This document shows, one piece after another, positions 34,006-41,205 of a stretch of DNA of 45,583 nt (position 1 is its first letter; each line of letters opens with the position of its first letter). The notes under the pieces are model-generated. The model did no database searches and was not told where the DNA came from. It saw only the letters and a program-made list of their open reading frames with translations. This DNA comes from Nonomuraea basaltis (GTDB taxonomy: Bacteria; Actinomycetota; Actinomycetes; Streptosporangiales; Streptosporangiaceae): positions 1 through 45,583 of the forward strand of contig NZ_VCJS01000098.1 of assembly GCF_005893125.1 (NCBI RefSeq). Direction: 5' to 3'. A program made the translations under genes and the position numbers.

Positions 34006-35490
34006 GGCGATGTCGCGCGCGATGGCCAGCCCCAGGCCGGCACCACCGCGGTCGCGGCTGCGGGCGGTGTCCAGCCGGACGAAGTTCCGGAATACGCTTT
34101 CGCGGTCGGCAGGGGCAATTCCCTCGCCGTCATCAGTCACGGCCACTTCGGCATGTTCGCCTGCGCGGCGCAGGCGAATCTCTACCATGTGGGTGGCGTG
34201 ACGTCGGGCGTTGTCGAGCAGGTTGACGAACAATCGGGCGATCTCGCCGGGGGCGGCGTTCACCGTCACCGCGGGGTCGAGGTCGAGTTGCAGGTTGCAC
34301 CGGTCGGCCCAGCGAGCCGCTTCTGTCTTGATCAGTTCTGTCAGGTCCACGTCCTGGAGAATTCTCCCGGTGTCGGCCTGCGGCCGGGCCAGAAGGAGGA
34401 GATCATTGACGATGTTCTCCAGCCGATCGAGGTCACCCTTGACGTGGTTCAGGAGATCGGGCAGGTCGACGTCGTCTGGATGCAGCTGCGCTGCCACCAC
34501 TTGCAGGCGTAGGCCGGCGATTGGCGTACGGAGCTCGTGCGAGGCGTCAGCGGCGAACCGACACTGCCGTTCGAACAGCTGTTCAACGTGCGTTTTCGCC
34601 TCCCTCAGCTGTTCGTTCAGTTCCTGCAGTTCCTTGGCGGGGACGTAGCGCTCCACCTCCATCGCCTGCTCGTGCGAGTCCAGTTCCCTCGCCTGGTCGC
34701 GGACGTTGTCGTCGTCCAGCCGCCTGCCGGTCTCCGGGTCCACAGCCTCCATCATCAGGCCCAGCAGGTCGTCCTCACCGCCGCTCTTCCCCCGACGGCG
34801 CTCCTTGATCACACTCTCGACCAGCTCGCGCATCAGCTGGATGTTCTCGCCGTACTTCTTGTCGTCGGCCTTGCGCAGCTTGGTCATCATCGGCAGCTCC
34901 TGCGAGCGCCGCATCGACTCCACCAGCGCCTCCAGCAGTGCCTGAAGGAAGGGATGCAGCTCCTCCTTGCCGAAGGAGTCGAACCGGTAACCGAACCCCG
35001 ACAGGGCGATCGTGTCCAGCGTCAGCCGGGTGTAGTCGTCGGTCACCTTGACCGGCTGCCCCTGCTTGCCCTCCCACTTGCCCACCAGGGTCTGAGCGAT
35101 CTCCAGCATCTGCCCGAAGTAGCCCTTCATAGCCCGCTGGCTGAAGGCCGGCATGAGGATCCGGTGCGCCATGCCCCAGACCTCCTCATCGTCGTGCGCC
35201 GTGAACAGGCCGGCGCCGGCGTAGTCTCGGACATGGCTCAGCGGCGGGAAGATCGGCTTGCCGAAACGGGTCTCGTCGCAGACCTCGGTCACGAGGTCCG
35301 GGTCGTAGACGAAGACGTTCGCCTGGCCGGCGATGTCCAGGCTGAAGATCCCCTCGGGGAACTGCTTGGACAGCTCGCCGAAGTACTCGACCGGGTTGGT
35401 GTCGGGGATCTGCGGCGTGTGACCGAGCAGAGGAATCCCGCGCGGGGACGGTATGGGGCGAGGGCCGGTGGTGGTGAGCTGGTCGGTCAT
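33910..35490 (-). CDS. Chimera: CYP102-like P450 N-terminus fused in frame to a histidine kinase
   Basis: 526 residues from ATG 35490. Residues 1-266 are a CYP102/BM3-like heme domain start: RPIPSPRGIPLLGHTPQIPD, FGKPIFPPLSHVRDYAGAGL, MAHRILMPAFSQRAMKGYFG, ending at DPETGRRLDDDNVRDQ just before the oxygen-binding I-helix. At residue 267 (about 34692) the sequence changes to a sensor kinase: a linker coiled coil (VPAKELQELNEQLREAKTHV), HisKA with His318 (RFAADASHELRTPIAGLRLQ), N box LFVNLLDNARRHATHMVEI, DDGEGIAP and GGAGLGLAIARDIASDHHG. The heme Cys, the reductase domain and the kinase's membrane sensor are all absent. A deletion joining two genes is the simple explanation; a soluble hybrid kinase is possible. 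Confidence 0.85.
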   Translation of the reverse strand: MTDQLTTTGPRPIPSPRGIPLLGHTPQIPDTNPVEYFGELSKQFPEGIFSLDIAGQANVFVYDPDLVTEVCDETRFGKPIFPPLSHVRDYAGAGLFTAHDDEEVWGMAHRILMPAFSQRAMKGYFGQMLEIAQTLVGKWEGKQGQPVKVTDDYTRLTLDTIALSGFGYRFDSFGKEELHPFLQALLEALVESMRRSQELPMMTKLRKADDKKYGENIQLMRELVESVIKERRRGKSGGEDDLLGLMMEAVDPETGRRLDDDNVRDQARELDSHEQAMEVERYVPAKELQELNEQLREAKTHVEQLFERQCRFAADASHELRTPIAGLRLQVVAAQLHPDDVDLPDLLNHVKGDLDRLENIVNDLLLLARPQADTGRILQDVDLTELIKTEAARWADRCNLQLDLDPAVTVNAAPGEIARLFVNLLDNARRHATHMVEIRLRRAGEHAEVAVTDDGEGIAPADRESVFRNFVRLDTARSRDRGGAGLGLAIARDIASDHHGTLYIEDSAAGGACFVVRLPLARQQRA

Positions 35491-35848
35491 GGTTCCTCCA
35501 TTGGGAAAGGGAAGCTGCGGCAGCAGGCCGGCTTGCCGCGGTGTGGACTTGTGCTCTCAGCCGAGGGCCGAACTCCTCCTTGATGGCGGCAAGGGCGTTG
35601 CGACCTTGCCGCGATGCCCGGGCGTGCTTGTGTTCGTGCACGTCATGGATGGATTCCTTCTGCGCGGCGGTGGCCGCAGTGACAACCTCGGCGGGATGCC
35701 GCCGAGTGCCATGCCGAGGAAGTCCGTCACGCACCTTGATCACCGGGTTGCTCGCTCTGCTGGAGCGCTCTCCCGTCAGCGCGCCTTGCCGGCCGTGCAA
35801 GCCAGCGCGTGGATCACGACGCACACCCATCGGCTACCTCCACATATA

Positions 35849-35862
35849 TGACGATATCGTCA
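35849..35862. promoter_or_regulatory. Candidate TetR operator between the P450 chimera and the tetR gene
   Basis: TGACGATATCGTCA is a perfect 14-bp palindrome. CGTCA half sites recur just downstream (CGTCACTAATGA, CGTCAAAGAGG, TTGACGAAGTGCAC) up to about 35941. This AT-richer stretch lies 126 bases before the TetR start and 359 bases before the divergent P450 start. The rest of the 497-base gap (35491-35987) shows only short antisense open stretches that I cannot support as genes. Confidence 0.6.
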
Positions 35863-35987
35863 CTTATGGACACTACCGTCACTAATGAAATGATTCGTCA
35901 AAGAGGAGTTGAGTATTCCGTCAGTCTTGACGAAGTGCACTACAGTGGGCACATCGCCGGCGAAAGCTGCGACGGGAGTGAGAACAG

Positions 35988-36638
35988 ATGGCTGAGGCCG
36001 CACCGAGCCGCCTGGAGCGGCGCAAGGCGCGCACCCGCGCCGCGCTCATCCACGCGGCCCATACCTTCATCGCCGACGGCAAGACCAACGTGGCGATCCT
36101 GGAACTCACCCAGGCCGCCGACGTGGGCATGGGCTCGTTCTACAACCACTTCTCCAGCAAGGACGAACTCTTCCAGGCCGCCGTGGAAGACGCCCTCGAC
36201 CGGCACGGCGCGGCACTGGACGAGCTGACCCGCGGCATGGACGACCCCGCCGAGATCTTCGCCTACAGCTTCCGGCTGACCGGGCGGCTGCACCGCCGCC
36301 ATCCCCAGCTCAGCAAAGTCCTGCTCAACACCGGCCTGGCCATCGCCACCTCCGAGCACGGCCTCGCCCCGCGTACCCGACGCGACCTCCAAGCCGGCAT
36401 CCAAGCCGGGCGCTTCACCATAGGCGACCCGGAGCTCGCACTCGTGATGGCCGCAGGCGCCACACTGTGCCTCGGCCAATTGCTCCACACCCAGCCCGAC
36501 CGCGACGATGCCCAGGCCACCGACCAGATCGCCGAAGACCTGCTGCGCACCTTCGGCATCCCCGCCGACGAGGCCCACCAAATCTGTCAACGCCCCCTGC
36601 CCGAGCTCGAAGGCCTTCTCCCCGACGCCACTGCGTAG
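35988..36638 (+). CDS. TetR/AcrR family transcriptional regulator
   Basis: 216 residues from ATG 35988 with GGGAGTGAG upstream. The HTH is clear: RKARTRAALIHAAHTFIADG, then TNVAILELTQAADVGMGSFY and NHFSSKDELFQAAVED. The C-terminal ligand domain includes LHRRHPQLSKVLLNTGLAIA and LVMAAGATLCLGQLLHTQ. It is divergent from the CYP102-like fragment, and TetR genes next to such P450 genes commonly repress them (BM3R1 in Bacillus is the known model). Here it would now control the chimeric kinase transcript. The gene looks intact. Confidence 0.92.
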   Translation: MAEAAPSRLERRKARTRAALIHAAHTFIADGKTNVAILELTQAADVGMGSFYNHFSSKDELFQAAVEDALDRHGAALDELTRGMDDPAEIFAYSFRLTGRLHRRHPQLSKVLLNTGLAIATSEHGLAPRTRRDLQAGIQAGRFTIGDPELALVMAAGATLCLGQLLHTQPDRDDAQATDQIAEDLLRTFGIPADEAHQICQRPLPELEGLLPDATA

Positions 36639-37040
36639 CAGTGCCAGGCGATGGCTGGTGTGCCGGTCCTGAGCGTTTCGTTTCAGATCGGCTGAGCGGT
36701 GGCGACGGTGCCTGGCTGCTGAGGTCCATCGTTATCTGGGTTCTTGGCCCCTTCTCCCAGGTCAGAGACAGATGATCTTGACGGGCATGTAGGCACATGA
36801 GGCTGTCCGGAAGTGTTTCGAAACACCTGGACACCCATTCGAGGACCGAGTATGGCCGTGACGATCGCTGGCGGTGGCCGGGCTTCGGTACGGGCTGGGG
36901 CGATCGCCGCTGCAAGCCTCCTTCGTCGGCCCCCAGCATCGAGCCCGGTGGGCGTCTGAGGCAGCGTGACCGCGGAAACGCTGACGTACGACACGTACGA
37001 CCGGGTCAAAGCGAGATCCTCGAGAAGGATTTCCGCAGGT
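36639..37040. other. Gap with no supported gene, between tetR and the repeat site
   Basis: It contains a perfect 14-bp palindrome GTGTTTCGAAACAC (36813-36826) and a further GTTATCTGGG copy (36731-36740). A short frame from GTG 36967 (VTAETLTYDTYDRVKA) looks protein-like but stops within the repeat site. This is probably the scarred right part of the inserted block. Confidence 0.35.
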
Positions 37041-37138
37041 GACGAACATGCCTGACAACCCCAGATAACTTGTCAGGCATGTTCGTCGGGAACGCGCTTG
37101 CCTTACATGCCTGACGTCTTCTCGGCACCCCAGATAAT
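37041..37138. repeat. Composite recombination-site candidate: 18-bp perfect inverted repeat plus direct copies
   Basis: GACGAACATGCCTGACAA (37041-37058) and TTGTCAGGCATGTTCGTC (37070-37087) are exact inverted copies around an 11-base centre, CCCCAGATAAC. ACATGCCTGAC from the left arm recurs at 37105-37115. ACCCCAGATAA from the centre (37058-37068) recurs at 37127-37137. The two parts are 1 base apart in the first unit and 11 in the second, about one helical turn more. It lies immediately upstream of the recombinase 3' half and resembles a core-plus-accessory site of a tyrosine-recombinase resolution system. Confidence 0.7.
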
Positions 37139-37688
37139 CCGCGCCTATCTGGCCGGGCTCGCCGACTTGTCGCCGGCCAGCCGCAAGCGCAAGCGCGCCG
37201 CCATCGCCTCCTTCGCCAAGTGGGCCGTCCGCCACGACCTGCTGGTCGCCAACCCGATGGACCGCATCGACACTGTCAAGGTCCCGAAAGCCCTGCCCCG
37301 TCCGGCCGCGGCCGCCGACGTGGCCAAGGTGCTGGCGGTGATCTGCTCGCGGCGGCCGCGTAAAGACCTGCCGCTGGACCGGCTGCGGGATCGGGTGCTG
37401 TTTGAGACCGCCTACGTCTGCGGCGCCCGCGCCTCGGAGGTGTGCGGCCTGTACGTCGAAGACCTGGACCTGCGCCTGGACGACGAACACGTCCGCATCC
37501 GCGGCAAGGGCGGCAGCGTCCGCACCGTGCTGCTGGACGACCGCGGCTACGTCACCCTGCTCAAGCTCTACCTGACCCGCGCCGGCTACGCCGCCGGGCC
37601 GCTGTTCCGCGCCTCGATCAACGGTCGCGGCGGGCCGCTGTCCTGGCCTTCCTGTAGTCCTGGGGAAATTTCCAACGGATTTGCCTGA
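37098..37688 (+). pseudogene. Tyrosine recombinase, 3' part, without C-terminal catalytic residues
   Basis: Meaningful homology starts at about 37139 with RAYLAGLADLSPASRKRKRA and continues IASFAKWAVRHDLLVANPMD, RVLFETAYVCGARASEVCGL (catalytic Arg of box I) and HVRIRGKGGSVRTVLLDDRG (catalytic Lys). It ends after GPLFRASINGRGGPLS near 37648 and runs into unrelated residues and a stop at 37686. The HxxR box and the Tyr nucleophile, some 70-90 residues further, are missing, cut where TGGGGAAATTTCCAACGG begins (about 37660). With the piece at 23759 it accounts for the N-terminal three quarters of one enzyme. It is read in the same direction as the adjoining Tn3 transposase. Confidence 0.8.
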
Positions 37689-37780
37689 CCTGCACTGATG
37701 CAAGCCTGTTCCGTTTGTTGATCACTTCCGCTACCGTTCGTACGGTCCTGAACCGGGTTGCGGTGTGGAGGCGGTGGTCG

Positions 37781-40700
37781 ATGTCGACCCGGATGTTCTC
37801 TGAGGACCAGTTGGAGCGGTTGCGGTCGTATCCCGACATCGGCCGCGACGATCTGATCCGGTACTTCACCCTGACACCCGCCGACGTCGCCTTCATCGAC
37901 CCGGGCCGAGGCCGAGGCGCCAGCGATCGCCTCGGACTGGCCGTCCAGCTCGCCACGTTGTCCTGGCTCGGGTTCGTCCCGGACGAGGTCAGGGCGGCGC
38001 CACCGGTGGCGGTGGCCCGGCTGGCCGAGCGGCTGAGCGTGGATCCAGCCGTTCTCGCTGACTATGGCCAGCGCGAGCAGACACGCAGCGATCATCTGCG
38101 GCTGGTGGCCGGCTATCTGGGGTGGAAGAACGCCCCGGCCGACAGCACGGCGATGAAGGAACTGGAGCAGTTCCTGCTGGACCGGGCCATGGAACACGAC
38201 TCACCCACGTTGCTGTTCAACCTGGCCACCGAGTACCTGATGGCGGCCAAGACGATCCGGCCGGGCGTGACCACACTGGCCAAGATGGTGGCCACCGCCC
38301 GGACCAGCGCCACCGCGCTCACCTGGGAGAAGGTGGCGCACCTGCTGACCGATCAGTTACGCGCGGATCTGGACCGGCTGCTGGTCTACGACGCCGGGCT
38401 GAAGATGACCCGGCTAGCCTGGCTGATCAAGGTGGCCACCGACGCCAGCGCGACCTCGGTGAAGACCGCCATCGACAAACTGCTCTACCTGCGCAACATG
38501 GACGCCCACACCCTGGATGTGTCGGGGCTTGCCGCCGAGCGGCGCCGCTTTCTGGCCTCGGTCGGCCGCCGCTCGACCAACCAGGCGCTGGAACGCCGCG
38601 ATGAGCAGCGCCGCTATCCGATCTTGCTGGCGGTGGTCACGCAGTCGGCGATCGACCAGGTCGACGAGGTGGTGATGCTGTTCGACCAGGCAGTCTCGGC
38701 CCGGGAGTCGCGGGCCAAGTCCAAGACGGACGAGGCGTTGATCGAACGGGCCAAGGCTGGTGAGGCCCGTCAACTGCTCCTGGACGTGATCTTGCCGGTG
38801 CTCGCCGACCCGGCTATCCCGGACGAGCAGATCGGCGGGCTGCTGCGCAACACGATCGGGATGAGCAAGCTGCGCGAGGTCGTCTCCGAAGGCTGGAAGA
38901 AGCTGCCGCGCGATCACGGCCGGCTCTCGGCGCTGCACGCCTCCTACACCTACCTGCGCCAGTTCACCCCGCTGGTGCTGGCGGCGATCGACTTTCAGGG
39001 CGGGACCGGCACCGGGGACTTGATGGAGGCGGTGGCCATCTTGAAGCGACTGAATGAGAGCGGTGGCCGCAAGGTGCCCGAGGAGGCGCCGACCTCGTTC
39101 GTACCGACCCGCTATGGTGAGTACCTGGCCAAGGCGCGCAAGGACGGCGATGAGACCGCCTACCGGCATTACTGGGAGCTGTGCACGGTGCTGGCGCTGC
39201 GCGACGGGCTGCGCTCGGGGGACGTGTTCGTGCCGGGCTCGCGCCGCTACGCCGACCCGGCCACCTACCTGTACACGCCCGAGCAGTGGGCGCCGCGGCG
39301 GGCTGACTTCTGCAAGCTGGTCCGTAAGCCCGCCGATGCGGCCGAGGCGATCGAACAGGGCAAGGAGGAACTACACGCCGCGCTGACCCAGCTCGACCAG
39401 ACGCTGGCCCAGGCGCTGCCGGACGACAGCGGCGCGGTGCGGCTGGACGAGGACGACAAGCTCGTCATCCCGCCGCTGTCGGCCGAGGACGTGCCGGGGG
39501 AGGCCAAGGAGCTGAAGGCGGAGCTGGCGGGAATGCTGCCGTTCGCGCCGATCGCCTCGCTGCTGATCGAGCTGGATGTGCGCACCGGGTTCCTGGACTG
39601 CTTCACCCACGCCGGCGGCCGTAAGCAGGCCCGCTCGGTCGATCTCAAGCGCAACATCCTCAGCGTGCTCATCGCCAACGCCACGAATCTGGGCTTGGCC
39701 AGGATGGCGGAGGCCTGCGGTATCCCGTATGACGTGCTGCGCTGGACGCAGGAGTGGTACGTGCGGGAGGAGACGCTGCGCGAGGCCAACACCTGCATCG
39801 TGAACCACCACCACGCCTTGGAGCTGTCGAAGGTGTTCGGCGGCGGCACCATGTCCTCCTCCGACGGGCAGCGATTTCCGGTTCGCGGAAAGAGCACGAC
39901 GGCCCGGGACATGACCATCCACGGCGGCCAGGTGCTGTCCAGCTATACGCACGTGTCGGATCAGCACTCCACGTTCGGCACCAAGATCATCGTGCCGAAC
40001 GCCCGCGAGGCGCATTTCGTGCTGGACGACTTCCTGGGCAACGCCACCGATCTGCCCCTGTTCGAACACGCGACGGATACCCATGGCGTCACGTTGATCA
40101 ACTTTGCGCTGTTCGACCTGGTGGGCAAGTTGCTCTCCCCGCGTATCCGCGACCTTGGCAAGATCACCCTGATCCGGGATGACACCCCCACCGAGATGGT
40201 CAAGCGCTATCCGCACGCGGGGCCGCTGCTGGGCGCCCGCTGGAATGAGGACCTCATCGCCGAGTGCTGGCCGGATCTGCTGCGCATGGCCGGGTCGCTG
40301 AAGTACGGGCAGGCGACCGCCTCGTTGGTGGTGGGTAAGTGGTCGGCCGCCTCCCGGCAGAACACCCTGGCGGCGGCGTTGAAGGAGTGGGGCATGCTGC
40401 GCCGTACGCTGCACGTGGCGAAGTATCTGTCGGACCCGGCCTACCGCAGGAAGATCGCCCGCCAGCTGAACAAGGGGGAGAGCCTGCACGCGCTGCGCCG
40501 GGATCTGCACTACGCCCAGCAGGGCGCCGTCACCAAGCCGGCCTTGGTCGATCAGACCGACCAGGCGTGGTGTTTGACCGTTTTGACCAACTCTGTCATC
40601 ACTTGGATGGCGGAGTACTACTCGCTGGCCGTGCGGCAGCTGCGGGCCGCCGGCCGGGAGGTGCCCGACGAGCTGCTGGCCCACATCTCCCCGGCGCACA

Positions 40701-40819
40701 GCGAGAACATCAACTTCTTCGGCGTCATCACCGTGGATGTCGAGGCGGAGCTGGCCAAGCTGGACGGCGGTGGCTGGCGGCCCCTGCGTCCGGTAACTGC
40801 GGACGTGGCTCTGATGTGA
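37781..40819 (+). CDS. tnpA: Tn3-family transposase, full length (third of three)
   Basis: 1012 residues from ATG 37781 (MSTRMFSEDQLERLRSYPDI), with GGAGG about ten bases upstream; a longer frame to 37715 has no such signal. DUF4158 at the N-terminus (SDRLGLAVQLATLSWLGFVP), then the Tn3 core. Catalytic Asp about 695 (MSSSDGQRFPV), Asp about 765 (HATDTHGVTLINFALF) and Glu about 899 (ARQLNKGESLHALR) have normal spacing. It differs widely from the other two Tn3 transposases in the window. Tyrosine recombinase plus transposase in tandem, with a repeat site upstream, matches the Tn4430/Tn5401 type of Tn3 organisation. The transposase is intact; its recombinase is not. Confidence 0.95.
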   Translation: MSTRMFSEDQLERLRSYPDIGRDDLIRYFTLTPADVAFIDPGRGRGASDRLGLAVQLATLSWLGFVPDEVRAAPPVAVARLAERLSVDPAVLADYGQREQTRSDHLRLVAGYLGWKNAPADSTAMKELEQFLLDRAMEHDSPTLLFNLATEYLMAAKTIRPGVTTLAKMVATARTSATALTWEKVAHLLTDQLRADLDRLLVYDAGLKMTRLAWLIKVATDASATSVKTAIDKLLYLRNMDAHTLDVSGLAAERRRFLASVGRRSTNQALERRDEQRRYPILLAVVTQSAIDQVDEVVMLFDQAVSARESRAKSKTDEALIERAKAGEARQLLLDVILPVLADPAIPDEQIGGLLRNTIGMSKLREVVSEGWKKLPRDHGRLSALHASYTYLRQFTPLVLAAIDFQGGTGTGDLMEAVAILKRLNESGGRKVPEEAPTSFVPTRYGEYLAKARKDGDETAYRHYWELCTVLALRDGLRSGDVFVPGSRRYADPATYLYTPEQWAPRRADFCKLVRKPADAAEAIEQGKEELHAALTQLDQTLAQALPDDSGAVRLDEDDKLVIPPLSAEDVPGEAKELKAELAGMLPFAPIASLLIELDVRTGFLDCFTHAGGRKQARSVDLKRNILSVLIANATNLGLARMAEACGIPYDVLRWTQEWYVREETLREANTCIVNHHHALELSKVFGGGTMSSSDGQRFPVRGKSTTARDMTIHGGQVLSSYTHVSDQHSTFGTKIIVPNAREAHFVLDDFLGNATDLPLFEHATDTHGVTLINFALFDLVGKLLSPRIRDLGKITLIRDDTPTEMVKRYPHAGPLLGARWNEDLIAECWPDLLRMAGSLKYGQATASLVVGKWSAASRQNTLAAALKEWGMLRRTLHVAKYLSDPAYRRKIARQLNKGESLHALRRDLHYAQQGAVTKPALVDQTDQAWCLTVLTNSVITWMAEYYSLAVRQLRAAGREVPDELLAHISPAHSENINFFGVITVDVEAELAKLDGGGWRPLRPVTADVALM

Positions 40820-40879
40820 CCGCCGCTTCCCGGCGCCTGGCCTGCGCGCCGCGCCGGTGCCCCGCCGAGCCTCGTGTAC

Positions 40880-40899
40880 GGCGGGCAGCGGTGCCCGCC
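40880..40899 (+). terminator. Hairpin downstream of the third Tn3 transposase
   Basis: GGCGGGCA-GCGG-TGCCCGCC is a perfect 8-bp stem with a four-base loop, 60 bases after the transposase stop. It has no T-run. The rest of the 386-base gap (40820-41205) contains only a Cys-rich antisense frame (from about 41061, MTAGRCTHSLEFSDDVAAVD) for which I see no family or ribosome binding site. I could not find an inverted copy of TGGGGAAATTTCCAACGG here. Confidence 0.6.
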
Positions 40900-41205
40900 G
40901 CCAGCCGAGCAGTTGCAGAAACCTTTCGGCCTGGCGCTCCAGGGTGCCGACTGGATTGTGGGGCGTCGCCGGCCCGTCGGGGCCGAGCAGGCGCGGGTTT
41001 TGTCCACGGCGGCGACGTCGTCGCTGAATTCGAGGCTGTGGGTGCATCGGCCAGCCGTCATGTGTTCGCTTCGCCCTTTCTGTCCCTTGCGGCCGCAGGA
41101 CGGATGCTCCTAGTCAACGACGGTCCCGGCGGCCGAGGGAGTGACGCTCGTTAGGGGTACTGGCCTTACCTCCTCCGCTGCCGTCACCTTGCTTACCCTG
41201 GGGTT

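Larger units (their letters stand above)
23948..37138. mobile_element. Putative 13.2-kb catabolic cassette interrupting a tyrosine recombinase gene
   Basis: The left boundary is GTTATCTAGGGTTGTCAAGC (23948-23967). The reverse complement of 37050-37069, GTTATCTGGGGTTGTCAGGC, matches it at 18 of 20 positions. A second inverted copy of the outer motif, ACCCCAGATAAT (37127-37138), abuts the resumed recombinase frame. Outside the boundaries lie the two complementary recombinase halves. Inside lie a PucR regulator, the seven-gene aromatic operon, the WYL fragment, the P450/kinase chimera and a TetR gene. No transposase is inside. I cannot define a clean target duplication by eye. Insertion as one unit is inference; stepwise insertions would give a similar picture. 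Confidence 0.45.

Noticed and set aside
33910..35490. A genuine new class of heme-sensing P450 histidine kinase
   Set aside because: The P450 part ends before the I-helix and has no heme-ligating Cys, so it could not bind heme; accidental gene fusion is more likely. Kept as a finding only for the chimera.
23948..37138. A clean 5-bp target duplication flanking the 13-kb block
   Set aside because: Left flank CGCGTTATC and right flank ATAATCCGCGCC share at most ATC; I could not define a duplication, so insertion by a single Tn3 event is not shown.
37041..37138. CRISPR-like repeat array
   Set aside because: Only two or three short units in mixed orientation with unequal spacing, and no cas genes.
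39371..41047. A 558-codon minus-strand frame opposite the third Tn3 transposase
   Set aside because: It is a shadow of the transposase with no recognisable domains and no ribosome binding site.
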